Positions 1 to 13,300 of a DNA stretch of 64,000 nucleotides are shown here, one piece after another. The stretch covers positions 23,409-87,408 of the forward strand of contig DATARD010000080.1 in NCBI GenBank assembly GCA_036264355.1, read 5' to 3'. The notes beneath the pieces are model-generated. The model saw nothing but the letters and a program-made list of their open reading frames with translations, did not search any database and was not told the DNA's origin. The position numbers were made by a program, and so were the translations under genes. The stretch is from UBA5704 sp036264355. GTDB lineage: Bacteria > Acidobacteriota > Thermoanaerobaculia > Multivoradales > UBA5704. Position 1 is the first letter of the stretch; each line of letters opens with the position of its first letter.

Positions 1-209
1 CTTTGACATGCAGCACACGCAGGCATACGCTTTTCACACCTTTTCACGCTTCGAGCTCTTTGACCTCTTTGACTCTTGACATACCTTCGGAGGCAGCTCT
101 TTGGGCCCGCCTCAGAGCGGGCTTCGCACCTCCTCGCCTCCGACTCAAGGGACACGGGTTGCGCCAGCGGGTGCACTGGGACAGCCCCCATCGCACGAGG
201 AAAACGCAC
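1..209. other. 5' non-coding stretch before the first operon
   Basis: No convincing gene is seen. The open frame continues upstream of the first gene, but its residues look like random low-complexity sequence. A TTGACA at 3-8 lies 17 bases before TACGCT at 26-31, a weak sigma70-like arrangement that could drive the operon. The stretch 31-80 contains short slipped repeats of ctttgac and ttttcac. Confidence 0.4.
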
Positions 210-1475
210 ATGCCATTCATAAGAAATTTCTGGCCGCAAAAGGGAAACTGCTTCGTCATGATGCCTATGGGTGTCCACAAGCGCGATGGGCAGGACTTCG
301 ACTGGGACGAGCACTATCGCGATGTCATTGAGGAAACAGTCAAAGGAGTTGGCATGACCCCTGTCCGTGCCGACGGAATCTACGGTGGCGGCATGCTCAT
401 CGAGAAATTGTGGCAGGGCATTCAAGAAGCCGAAGTGATCATCGCGGACCTAACGGGCCGGAACCCAAACGTTCTCTATGAAGTCGGACTGGCTCACGTC
501 ATCGGCAAGAGGATTCTTATCCTGACGATGAATACGGATGACGTTCCAGTCGACCTCGGGCAGTTCGCTCAGATTCAATATAAGGAAGGCAGGGGACTCC
601 TGCAGCTTGCCCGCGACTTGGAGAGGCATCTCATCGCTGCACGCAAGGAGCCTCCGGCCGAGGCGATGCTCATGCCGCTCCGCGGAGCCGGCATCGAAGA
701 GATCCCCGCCAAAGTCCTGTCCGTGATGGAGACATTCGCCATGGTCGAAGCCCGCGACGGTCGCAAGGGCTTCCTCAGCATTGAGGATTTCGCCTGGACT
801 CGGAGACCAAGAGATCTCACGAGAGTTCTTCAACCAGGGAGAGAGGTCAAGGGTGCCTTTGTCGTCGATGCCAACGGTCAGCAGAAGTATTCGTTGGCAT
901 TTGGTGACAACCCGTGGCCCAAGCTCGAAAAGGACTTTCCTCTGGGGCACGTGTTTCGTGGCGAGGTCGTCAATGTCAAAGAGGGGATCGGTGCCTGGGT
1001 GAACATGAATTACGGAATCCAAGGGTTCATCCCTCAGAGTCAGCTTCCGAGAGATGTCATGACCGGGAGCGACGTCAAGGCCCGGGTCGTCGAGATCAAT
1101 CAGGCGAAGCGCGAGGTGAGATTGCATTTCATCGAGAAACTTTCGGGAGAGTCAGGGAAAATCGACCCGACGTGGCCATTCCGCAGGGGGCAGATGTTTG
1201 AGGGCCGCGTCGACAAGATGGCCCCCGACCGAGGCTTTGCCTTGATCAGGGTCAGCCATGAGGAGAGACAGATCACCGGAATCCTTCCTCAGGTCAAGAT
1301 GACTCCCATGCTCCGCGACCGCTTCGTCAATCAGGATCTGAGAGTTGGTGATCCTCTGATGGTCGAAGTCTTGGATGTCGACCCAGCCCGGCAACGGATT
1401 TCTTTCCGCGATCGGCCTTTCGGCGAGATCGTCATTCCTCAACCTCAGGTCGACATGCTCCAACCTGCGCACTAA
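210..1475 (+). CDS. Nucleoside 2-deoxyribosyltransferase/TIR-like domain fused to S1-like repeats
   Basis: The predicted protein has 421 residues. Start ATG 210 is chosen because AGGA lies just upstream and the earlier frame looks non-coding. Residues about 8-135 match the nucleoside 2-deoxyribosyltransferase/TIR-like fold: an N-terminal FVMMPMG strand, then IADLTGRNPNVLYEVGLAH, in which the conserved Asn-Pro-Asn and Glu normally bind or cleave a nucleotide glycosidic bond. Residues about 165-232, 243-310 and 324-400 look like OB/S1 RNA-binding segments (GFLSIEDF, GIQGFIPQSQL, GILPQVKM). Domains of this kind are known in signalling and NAD-depleting defence effectors. The S1 tail suggests RNA or ribosome engagement, which is inference. 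The gene lies 10 bases upstream of the PIN gene with its stop beside that gene's ribosome-binding site, so the two are co-translated. Base composition is less GC-rich than the EPS genes. Confidence 0.75.
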   Translation: MPFIRNFWPQKGNCFVMMPMGVHKRDGQDFDWDEHYRDVIEETVKGVGMTPVRADGIYGGGMLIEKLWQGIQEAEVIIADLTGRNPNVLYEVGLAHVIGKRILILTMNTDDVPVDLGQFAQIQYKEGRGLLQLARDLERHLIAARKEPPAEAMLMPLRGAGIEEIPAKVLSVMETFAMVEARDGRKGFLSIEDFAWTRRPRDLTRVLQPGREVKGAFVVDANGQQKYSLAFGDNPWPKLEKDFPLGHVFRGEVVNVKEGIGAWVNMNYGIQGFIPQSQLPRDVMTGSDVKARVVEINQAKREVRLHFIEKLSGESGKIDPTWPFRRGQMFEGRVDKMAPDRGFALIRVSHEERQITGILPQVKMTPMLRDRFVNQDLRVGDPLMVEVLDVDPARQRISFRDRPFGEIVIPQPQVDMLQPAH

Positions 1476-1485
1476 GGAGAAAACC

Positions 1486-2937
1486 ATGGGTCAGTCACCT
1501 GTCGTAACAGTCGGCGCCAAGCGCACGATGGAGTACGTTTTGGGTTGCCTGTCGTTGTTCAACCGGGGCGCCGAGGAGCTGGACCTGGTCTCGGTAGGTG
1601 ACTGCATCTCGAAAGCGGCCGAGGTCTACCGGATTCTCAGCACGAGCTTCGGGACCAGCTTGGAGGCGGCGGACATCACTCCGCTCCACTCCGGCGAAGC
1701 GGTCTTTGCCCGCTCGTCGTTCCACCTTCGGCGTGCCGCCTCCGCCGGTGTCGATCTACAGCCCTGGTCGACCGGCGACAGTCAGTTCGTCAGCTTCCCG
1801 GTCTATCAACTTCTCCTCGATCACCTGCTGGCGACACAGGGGCAGATCGTGATCGGCGCTTCACAAGGGCGAAGCCTGCTTCGGATCACCTCCACGGACG
1901 GCGGCTTCGTGTGCCGCGGCGGCGAGGACCTCGACATCACGCTTGACGGAACACGCCAGGATGAAAAGAAAAAGAGTCCGCGCGAGTTGGTGACGGAGGC
2001 TATGGCTCGGACGGGCTTCCTGCTGTCGGACCGCTGGCGCGAGGTCGCTGGCCGGCTCGGGCAGTTCGACGACATCGTCCTTGGGCTGGACACCAACATC
2101 CTGTATGGCTGCGTCATTACGCAACAGATCCTCGACTCTCTGGTCTTCACCTGCCATTCCAATGCATCGCCCAACTGGATTCTCTTGGTGGTGCCCAGCA
2201 CCGTCATGCACGAGCTCGAGCAGGCGGCCAACGGCCGCGATGAGAAGGGGGAGCTGAGCCTCAGCGGGAGAATGGGATACCGGGCCTTGCAGGAGATTCT
2301 CGAGCTCGACCTGGCCAAGGACATCCGAGGAGTCAGCTTGCTGATCGCAGGCGAGACCGATCCGATCCTCGATGCTCGCGTCGAGCTGCGAGCGCTTCGC
2401 GGCGACGTCCAACGGACCGCGCCGCAGGGCACCCGTTTCCTGCCCAGGAATTCGTTTGGCGATACGCTGATCCGCGATCAGTTCAAGGGATTCCTTCGCC
2501 AGCTCAGCTACCACAAGGGTGCGTTTTTCCTCACGGCTGACAAGTCGAACAGCGCTCTCGGTCAGGCGGAGGGGCTGCATTCTCTCTATGTGCCGCCGCC
2601 GAATGGACGGAGAGCGATCAGCTCGGGAGTCGACCTGGCTCCCCCACCGGTCAGGTTCGACGAGCAGAACATCTCGATGAACGTGCCGATCGGAAAGATC
2701 GTCTACGAGATGGCAGTGCAGTTCGGATCGATCTTTCTGTCGGGGAACGGGACCTCGATCAAGGTGGGCTGTGACGCGCGCGGCGACTCCTTGGAGCACT
2801 GGCTCAAGAGGGAGCTGATCATCGATCAGCTAGATGTTCGGAAGTTGCTGGCGCACTACCCTCAGTCCGAACGAGTGTCCCTTGAGCAGGCGGAGGCTAC
2901 CTGGGATACCGAAAACAAGATGGCCATGTCCTGGTAG
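1486..2937 (+). CDS. PIN-domain protein, partner of the NDT/S1 protein
   Basis: 483 residues from ATG 1486, which has AAGGAG eight bases upstream; an upstream in-frame ATG at 1375 lies inside the previous gene and was rejected. The first 195 residues are not recognised. Residues about 196-370 form a PIN-like nuclease core: LGLDTNILY (first Asp), PSTVMHELE (Glu), a DTLIRDQF segment and LTADKSNSALGQAEG (later acids). This order is characteristic of metal-dependent single-strand RNases. The last 110 residues are of unknown function. The protein is far longer than a VapC toxin (about 130 residues), so it is not a classical VapC. It ends 24 bases from the convergent carboxylase gene. The operon pairing with a nucleotide-binding/S1 protein suggests sensor plus effector; this is inferred. 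Confidence 0.75.
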   Translation: MGQSPVVTVGAKRTMEYVLGCLSLFNRGAEELDLVSVGDCISKAAEVYRILSTSFGTSLEAADITPLHSGEAVFARSSFHLRRAASAGVDLQPWSTGDSQFVSFPVYQLLLDHLLATQGQIVIGASQGRSLLRITSTDGGFVCRGGEDLDITLDGTRQDEKKKSPRELVTEAMARTGFLLSDRWREVAGRLGQFDDIVLGLDTNILYGCVITQQILDSLVFTCHSNASPNWILLVVPSTVMHELEQAANGRDEKGELSLSGRMGYRALQEILELDLAKDIRGVSLLIAGETDPILDARVELRALRGDVQRTAPQGTRFLPRNSFGDTLIRDQFKGFLRQLSYHKGAFFLTADKSNSALGQAEGLHSLYVPPPNGRRAISSGVDLAPPPVRFDEQNISMNVPIGKIVYEMAVQFGSIFLSGNGTSIKVGCDARGDSLEHWLKRELIIDQLDVRKLLAHYPQSERVSLEQAEATWDTENKMAMSW

Positions 2938-2961
2938 GACCTATGCGGATGGAGGGTTCGA

Positions 2962-7946
<4,985 letters not shown>

Positions 7947-7950
<4 letters not shown>

Positions 7951-8405
7951 AAGGCTCCCATCGCGGCTTGCAGGGGCGCCAGCCGTTCGGGATCGATCCC
8001 TCCGGGCAGCTCGACGGTGCGGTAGCCGGTGAGAGTCACATAGAGGTTGCCCTCGTCGTCGACCACGTCGGCGTCCACCGCGCCGTCGTCCTCCCGGGTC
8101 CGGGCGACCGCGGTGAGCCGTCCGCCGTTCCCCGGGCGCAGCCGGCTGACCCGGTCGACGTGCAGCGGCAGGGCCATCTTGCCATGAGTCCCCAGCTCGC
8201 CGACGCCCGCGGTCTGGAAGCATAGCTCGATGAGCCGCGGCTCCATCAGCGTCGGCCTGTCCTGCGGCTGGTGGTCAGGCGGCAGCGCGTCCGCCATCCG
8301 TCCGGCGACGCCGTCGCCCGACCGCCAGGCGCTCTCCATCACCTGATAGGCCGGACCATGGAAGTAGATGCGGTAGATGTCCTCGGCGCCGACGCCCGGG
8401 GCATC
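7947..8405 (-). pseudogene. C-terminal remnant of a polyketide-synthase-type dehydratase
   Basis: About 150 residues match the C-terminal half of a PS-DH (double-hotdog dehydratase) domain. They include YFHGPAYQVMESAW, PRLIELCFQTAGV and the closing GYRTVELPGG strand. The natural stop overlaps the carboxylase GTG by four bases, so the two genes belonged to one operon. Upstream (toward higher coordinates) the homology stops near 8405 and the frame runs into the 21-bp minisatellite at 8494-8900. The N-terminal dehydratase half with the catalytic His, and any ketosynthase or acyltransferase domains, are gone from this window. It is most likely a truncated synthase gene. Whether a short product is still made is unknown. 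Confidence 0.65.
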
Positions 8406-8493
8406 GGGGTGCCGCCCCCCCGCGTAGTGTTGCGGGGGTGGGTCGGGAGCCGCGTTGCGGCAAGGATTTACGACGATTCGCGGCATGCCGGAC

Positions 8494-8900
8494 GTGGCGG
8501 TCGTGCAGGGTGGCGTCACGGTCGCACGCAGTGGCGTGGCGGTCGTGCGCACGACCGCGATGGCCGTGCGGGCGACTGTGACCGTCGAGCGCACGGCTCT
8601 GACAGCAGAGCGGACGACGGTGAGGGCCGCGCGCGCGGCAGTGACAGTCGTGCGTGCGACAGTGACGGTCGTACGTGCGGCAGTGACAGTCGTGCGTACG
8701 ACAGTGACGGTCGTGCGTGCGACAGTGACGGTCGTACGTGCGACAGTGACGGTCGTACGTACGACAGTGACGGTCGGGCGTGCGACGGTGAGTGTCGTAC
8801 GTGCGGAGTGAGTGTCGTGCGTGCGGCAGTGACGGTCGTGCGTGCGGCAGTGACGGTCGTGCGGAAGGCTGTGACAGTCGTGCGGAGCGGCATGACCGTC
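8494..8900. repeat. 21-bp minisatellite, about 19 units
   Basis: Units follow GTGACGGTCGTGCGTGCGAC plus one base, with substitutions mainly at GTGCGT/GTACGT and GCGACA/GCGGCA. The ends are more diverged than the centre. One unit near 8789-8808 is 20 bp, which breaks the otherwise seven-codon frame. Read on the plus strand it would encode VTVVRAT heptads, but no start, ribosome-binding site or conserved flanks argue for translation. It separates the truncated dehydratase from the MNT/HEPN pair. Confidence 0.9.
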
Positions 8901-8956
8901 GCACCGGCGAGCGCCACCTCCTTGTATGCTGTTCTCCGTTGGGAAGGGAGGACGCC

Positions 8957-9271
8957 ATGCTGACTGAGGGGGTTCGACAAGAGATCCGTAGCCGGCTGGG
9001 CGCTGTTTTTCATGAGCGCCTCCGGGGAGTCCTCCTCTATGGCTCCGAGGCTCGGAACGAGGCCCAGGCGGGTAGCGACGTGGATCTCATGGTCTTGCTG
9101 GATGGGCCTGTCCGGCTCAGCCGGGATCTGGACACAATCGTGGAAGCGCTCTACCCGGTCCAACTCGAGATCGACGCTCCCATCCATGCCACACCGATCT
9201 CCGCGGAGACCTTCGAAGCGGGGGAGTGGGGTGTATACCGCAACGCGCGGCGGGAAGGCGTCTTTCTGTGA
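8957..9271 (+). CDS. mntA: MNT-family nucleotidyltransferase (antitoxin-type)
   Basis: 104 residues from ATG 8957, preceded by GGGAGG. The motif LLYGSEARNEAQAGSDVDLMV carries the GSxAR and SDxDL signature of minimal nucleotidyltransferases, where the two Asp bind metal. In MntA/HepT modules the nucleotidyltransferase adds AMP units to the HEPN toxin and silences it. The stop overlaps the GTG start of the HEPN gene by three bases, so they are coupled. The gene sits directly after the 21-bp minisatellite. Confidence 0.85.
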   Translation: MLTEGVRQEIRSRLGAVFHERLRGVLLYGSEARNEAQAGSDVDLMVLLDGPVRLSRDLDTIVEALYPVQLEIDAPIHATPISAETFEAGEWGVYRNARREGVFL

Positions 9272-9657
9272 CGCCCGAGGTCTCCGACTACTGGCTCCGT
9301 GCGGTTCAGGCGCTTCGGACGTCGGAAGCCCTGGTGGAGGCAGATCCGGACGCCTCAGCTTCGCGGGCCTACTACGCGGCGTTCTACGCGGTCTCGGCGC
9401 TGTTCGCCTTCCAGCAACAGAGTTTTACAAAGCATACGGCCGTGGAACAGGCCGTCCATCGCGATCTCGTCAAGCCGGGTCTCTGGCCTGTTGAAGCGGG
9501 GAGAGCTTTCTCCTGGCTTGCCAGCCTTCGGTATACCGGCGACTATGGAGGGCGTGATCACGTGCTCCCCGACGACGCCAAGAGCGCGGTGGAGAGGGCA
9601 CGCCTCGTCCTCGAAACGGTTCGGAAGACTGCTCCTGAAGCCCTGCTGGACCTTTGA
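9268..9657 (+). CDS. hepT: HEPN-domain protein (toxin partner of MNT)
   Basis: 129 residues if GTG 9268 is used. This start is chosen because it overlaps the MNT stop (GTGA arrangement); ATG 9226 would overlap the MNT gene by 46 bases. The central ASRAYYAAFYAVSALF helix and the following FTKHTAVEQAVHRDLV helix are typical of the HEPN fold (PF05168-like). HEPN toxins are RNases using an Arg-x4-6-His motif. I do not see a clean RxxxxH here, so catalytic activity is uncertain. Function is inferred mainly from the pairing with the MNT gene. Confidence 0.8.
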   Translation: MTPEVSDYWLRAVQALRTSEALVEADPDASASRAYYAAFYAVSALFAFQQQSFTKHTAVEQAVHRDLVKPGLWPVEAGRAFSWLASLRYTGDYGGRDHVLPDDAKSAVERARLVLETVRKTAPEALLDL

Positions 9658-9836
9658 TCTGAGGGCGAACCACACAGCCTGAGGCTCCGGCCTCGACCCG
9701 TTGCCCGGGAGCGATCACGGCTCCGGCGATCGGCTGGCTCTCCGGTCTGTCCTCCGCCAAGCGGCGACCGCCGCTTCGACGGCCGAGATTCTCGCCGCTC
9801 TTCGAAGTTGAGCGCTATTGCCGTCTGTGCGGCCAC
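9658..9836. other. Intergenic stretch between HEPN and hicA
   Basis: No gene is seen. It contains several short palindromic runs (around gcgatcacggctccggcgatcg and gcggcgaccgccgc) and a GTTGAG (9806 region) that can pair with CTCAAC next to the hicA stop. Both flanking genes end here, convergently, so some of this may serve as terminator structure. Confidence 0.4.
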
Positions 9837-10064
9837 TCAACGGAGACGAAGGTAGTCGTCGACCGAAAAACCCGCATCGCGAAGAATTTTTATGGCAAGC
9901 CCGCGGCCAACGTCGACAGCTCCGTGCACTGGAACGGTAACAGTCGTCTTGAGGATGGGATGCCGGAGAGTCAAATGGCTCCCACTCTGGCGATCGTCCT
10001 CAAATCCTTGAGCCCTCAGGAACCCCAGGAGCTCGCGAGCGGTCACCTGGGGCATCCGGCTCAT
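9837..10064 (-). CDS. hicA: HicA-family toxin
   Basis: 75 residues, the usual HicA length. It has VTARELLGFLRAQGF, then SGSHLTLRHP with the catalytic His, then VPVHGAVDVGRGLAIKILRDAGF, all standard for this double-stranded-RNA-binding-fold mRNA interferase. ATG 10055 is an alternative start nine bases in. The antitoxin gene hicB lies upstream in the less common antitoxin-first order, and the two reading frames overlap by about 65 bases. Confidence 0.9.
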   Translation of the reverse strand: MSRMPQVTARELLGFLRAQGFEDDRQSGSHLTLRHPILKTTVTVPVHGAVDVGRGLAIKILRDAGFSVDDYLRLR

Positions 10065-10299
10065 CCCGGACCCCGACGGTCAGCTCTTCGACATGGACCA
10101 GATGCTCGTTCTGGGGGATCGGGTCGCCGTGCGCGATCAGAACCTCGATGTGCTGCTGGATCGCAGTCCGGATGCTCAGCTTGGCCTCTTCAATGGTTTG
10201 GCCGTTCCCGAAACAGCCCGGCAGCGTCGGGCTGTATGCGTAGTAGCCCGGGTCCTCGGGCTCTTTCTCGATCACGATCTCGAAGTTGAAGAAGCGCAT
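10000..10299 (-). CDS. hicB: HicB-family antitoxin
   Basis: 99 residues from ATG 10299, with AAAGGAACCACC upstream. The partial RNase H-like HicB fold is clear: FNFEIVIEKEPEDPGYYAY, SPTLPGCFGNGQTIEEAK, AIQQHIEVLIAHGDPIP and HVEELTV. Most such antitoxins end a few residues after ELTV. Here the frame continues for about 25 residues (RDEPDAPGDRSRAPG) into hicA, so the ancestral stop may have been lost or shifted. The product is expected to bind and neutralise HicA and repress the operon. Confidence 0.88.
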   Translation of the reverse strand: MRFFNFEIVIEKEPEDPGYYAYSPTLPGCFGNGQTIEEAKLSIRTAIQQHIEVLIAHGDPIPQNEHLVHVEELTVGVRDEPDAPGDRSRAPGVPEGSRI

Positions 10300-10354
10300 G
10301 GTGGTTCCTTTCGGGTTGGATTCTATCCCCTTTGGCGGGGAGCCGCCGCGAAAC

Positions 10355-11233
10355 CTACCCCGCAACCGCAATCAACAGAATCCCCCCACAGATCAGCACC
10401 GCTCCGGCGAGACGCTGCCGTCCCAGCGGCTCGTGGAGCCAGCGCCAGCCGGCGAGGGCCGCGAAGATGATGCTGACCTCGCGGATCGCTCCGGCGTAGC
10501 TCACCGGGGAGCGGGAGTAGGCGAAGAGGACGAGCCCGTAGGAGATCTGCATCAGCGCGCCGACGAGGAGGATGCGCGGCCAGTGGAGACGCCAGGTGGT
10601 GCGCAGGGTCTGGAGGCTGGAGCGGAAGAGGACGACCGGCATGATCAGGGGCGCCGCCAACGCGAGGACGAGCGCGGTGTACGGAGCCGGCGCGGCGAAT
10701 CGCACGGCGGCCCCGTCGATCACGGAGTACACGGAGACGATCATCGCCACCGCCAGCGCCGCTGCGATTCCGGCCCACCGGCTTCCTTCTTTGGCTGCTT
10801 GTCTCCCCTCTTCCGGCGGAGGGTGAGGGCGCCCCGCCGCACCCACCACCAGAAGACCGAGGACCAGAATGCTCAGGCCGATCATGCCTCCCAGGCTTGG
10901 ACGCTCGCCCAGCCACCAGACGGCCCAGAGTGCGAGCAACAGAGGCGCGGTGCCACGCGCGATGGGGTAGGCGAGCGAAAAATCAGCCAGGCGGTAGGCG
11001 GTGGCCAGAGCGGCAAAGTACAGCGCTTCACAGAAAGCGCTCGCGAGAGCGTACGGCCACAGGCGCGCCGGAAAAGGAAAGCCGAGAACGAGCACCGGCG
11101 TCGCCAGGAGCGCTCCCGCGAGCAGCGCCAACCCGGTGAAGGCCTGCTTGTCGGCCGCCTGCTTGACCAGCAGGTTCCAGCCCGCGTGGAGGAGCGCTGC
11201 CGCCAGAAGGACGAGGAGGGAGATCGGGGTCAC
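10355..11233 (-). CDS. EamA/DMT-family transporter
   Basis: 292 residues with about ten hydrophobic helices in two EamA-like halves. The first half has LLHAGWNLLVKQAADKQAFTG and FSLAYPIARGTAPLLLALWA; the second has YTALVLALAAPLIMP and YAGAIREVSIIFAALAGW. A soluble proline- and charge-rich linker joins them. Drug/metabolite transporters of this group export amino acids or small metabolites; the substrate cannot be read from sequence. It shares the strand of hicBA and ends 55 bases upstream of hicB. Confidence 0.9.
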   Translation of the reverse strand: MTPISLLVLLAAALLHAGWNLLVKQAADKQAFTGLALLAGALLATPVLVLGFPFPARLWPYALASAFCEALYFAALATAYRLADFSLAYPIARGTAPLLLALWAVWWLGERPSLGGMIGLSILVLGLLVVGAAGRPHPPPEEGRQAAKEGSRWAGIAAALAVAMIVSVYSVIDGAAVRFAAPAPYTALVLALAAPLIMPVVLFRSSLQTLRTTWRLHWPRILLVGALMQISYGLVLFAYSRSPVSYAGAIREVSIIFAALAGWRWLHEPLGRQRLAGAVLICGGILLIAVAG

Positions 11234-11275
11234 ACGGAGTACTCTATCCGCCGACGGCCCTCCTTTTGATTTTCC

Positions 11276-13300
11276 CTACGGCGTGAAGTCCGCCCGCCAG
11301 AGCTCGCCGATCTGCGGCGTGGCGTAGAAACGCTGGCGGCGCGCGGTGTCCTGCACGACCTGGTACACCGGGCTGTTGCTCGGCAGGCCGGGCGCCGCGA
11401 TCTCCCAGGTCACGCCGCCGTCGCGGCTCTGCTTGACGCCGTCGGCGTAGGTGGCGGCGTAGAGCGTCGCCGGGTTCCGGAGGTCGAAGATCAGGTCGAG
11501 CACCCAGGGATAGCCCGTGAGGCCGAGATCACCCACCGTCTGGAAGCTCACGCCGTTGTTCGAGGTGACGAGGAGCGTCCGGTTCTGGGTGATGTCGATC
11601 GTCTTCGGCTTGGCGGGATTGAACACGATCGACTGGCCGCCGGTGTTCCAGAGCCGCCAGGTGGCGCCGGCGTCGTCGCTGCGGTAGATCACGAAGAAGC
11701 TGGCACCGTGCGGCTTGGATGCATCCCCCAGGGCGTACGCGGTGCGCTGGGTGCGCGGATCGCGGACCAGGCGGGAGAAGTGAAGGAAGATGGCGTTGTC
11801 GCTGTCCGGATTGCCGATCGCTCCCGACTGTACCTTCTTCCAGGTGTGGCCGCCGTCGGTGCTGCGGGAGATGCCGGACCCCGCGAGCAGGAGCACGCCT
11901 TGTGCCGGCACCAGGAGCTGCGGACCGTCCGGAATGGTACCGGTGACGCGGGTCCAGGTGGCGCCGCCGTCGTTGCTCCGGTAAAGCTGCTTGCCGGTGC
12001 TCGCGGTGCGCACCGTCAGCCACATGCGGTTGCGCACGAACGGATCGAACTCCACCGCGTCGATCCGCTGCAGGTTGAAGGTGGCCGGCAACAGGGAGAA
12101 GGTGAAGCCGCCGTCGTGGCTGACCAGCCGGGTGCCCTGGCTGTTCAGCGTCCAGTGGGCCGGGTTGAACGGATCGATGCGGAAGTCCTCGATCTGGTTG
12201 GTGAACACGCCGCGCATCGCCAGACCGTGCCAGTGCGCGCCGGCGTCGTCGCTTTCGAACAGACCGCGGCCGGTGGCGGCGATCACGAAGCCCGCTCGTC
12301 CCGGCACCGTCGCGAAGGCGTTCACTCCGTAGTAGGCCGACTGGCCGACGGAGAGCGGGGGCAGGCCCGCCGTGACGGGGACCCAGTTGACGCCGCCGTC
12401 GCGGCTCACGAAGAGGCCGACCGCGCTGCCGCCGTAGACCGTGAACGGGTCGACCGGATCGATCGTCAGCACTTCGACGGACGACGCGAAGGGGCCATCC
12501 CAGGTGGCGCCGCCGTTGCGCGAGCGCCAGGTCATCCCGCCGGCGATCCCGCCGGCTTCCACCAGCGTCTGGGGATCGCTCGGCGCCACCGCCAGGCCGC
12601 TGATGAAGGGCGGCGGATGCCCCGGGCTCTCGTCGAGGTCCACCCATGTGGTGCCAAAGTCGACGCTCTTGCTGCGGCGGTAGGTGGAGACGGCGTACAC
12701 CGTTCCCGGATGCTGCGGATCGGGCTCGATGCCGCGGAAGATCACCACCGAGGTGCGGGACAGCACCACCTGGAACGTGGCGCCGCCGTCGAGGCTGCGC
12801 ACGATCTCTTCCGGAGTGCCGGCGAAGACCACGCCGGGAGCGCCCGGAGCGCCGGGAGCCACTGCCAGGGAAAAGATGTTCTGGCCCGGCAGGGTCGCGA
12901 CCCGGGTCCAGTGCGCACCGGCGTTCAGGGTGCGGAAGATCGCCGGATCGACGTTGGTGGGCGCCGGCAGGCTGTTGGCGGCATAGAGGACGCCCGGCTG
13001 TGCGGGGTCGAGCGCCAGGAAGCTGATTCCCTGGCCTTCCAGGCCGCTGTTCGTCTGGTTCCATGACGTGCCGCCGTCGACGCTCGCGTAGACCATTCCG
13101 GCCGAGGCGATCCACATCATCTCGGGGTGCGCCGGATCGATGACGATATCGTTCACCCGTCCGCCGGTTGGGCCGAACGGCGTCCAGAGATTCGGCGCCG
13201 CGGAGGCCGGCACGGCGGACAGGACCGAAACGACGAGAAGAAAGCGCAAAAGCAGGCGTGCCTGCGTGACCGGGCTGAACTGCGAGCGAGCTGACGGCAT
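11276..13300 (-). CDS. Secreted BNR/Ycf48-like beta-propeller protein
   Basis: 674 residues from ATG 13300, which has AAGGAG eight bases upstream. An N-terminal signal sequence (LLLRFLLVVSVLSAVPASAAP) is followed by many bladed repeats of the form S-x-DGG-x-TW. Examples are SVDGGTSW, SLDGGATF, SRDGGVNW, SNDGGATW, STDGGHTW and SRDGGVTW. Such Asp-box propellers are found in sialidases, photosystem assembly factor Ycf48 and many secreted proteins of soil bacteria. No catalytic set for sialidase is evident. A role in surface binding is possible but unproven. It appears to be a single-gene unit. Confidence 0.85.
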   Translation of the reverse strand: MPSARSQFSPVTQARLLLRFLLVVSVLSAVPASAAPNLWTPFGPTGGRVNDIVIDPAHPEMMWIASAGMVYASVDGGTSWNQTNSGLEGQGISFLALDPAQPGVLYAANSLPAPTNVDPAIFRTLNAGAHWTRVATLPGQNIFSLAVAPGAPGAPGVVFAGTPEEIVRSLDGGATFQVVLSRTSVVIFRGIEPDPQHPGTVYAVSTYRRSKSVDFGTTWVDLDESPGHPPPFISGLAVAPSDPQTLVEAGGIAGGMTWRSRNGGATWDGPFASSVEVLTIDPVDPFTVYGGSAVGLFVSRDGGVNWVPVTAGLPPLSVGQSAYYGVNAFATVPGRAGFVIAATGRGLFESDDAGAHWHGLAMRGVFTNQIEDFRIDPFNPAHWTLNSQGTRLVSHDGGFTFSLLPATFNLQRIDAVEFDPFVRNRMWLTVRTASTGKQLYRSNDGGATWTRVTGTIPDGPQLLVPAQGVLLLAGSGISRSTDGGHTWKKVQSGAIGNPDSDNAIFLHFSRLVRDPRTQRTAYALGDASKPHGASFFVIYRSDDAGATWRLWNTGGQSIVFNPAKPKTIDITQNRTLLVTSNNGVSFQTVGDLGLTGYPWVLDLIFDLRNPATLYAATYADGVKQSRDGGVTWEIAAPGLPSNSPVYQVVQDTARRQRFYATPQIGELWRADFTP

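Noticed and set aside
1375..1485. Earlier ATG for the PIN gene
   Set aside because: It lies inside the upstream gene, while ATG 1486 has a good ribosome-binding site right after the upstream stop.
8494..8900. Minisatellite as a CRISPR array
   Set aside because: Units are contiguous with no unique spacers, and no cas genes are nearby.
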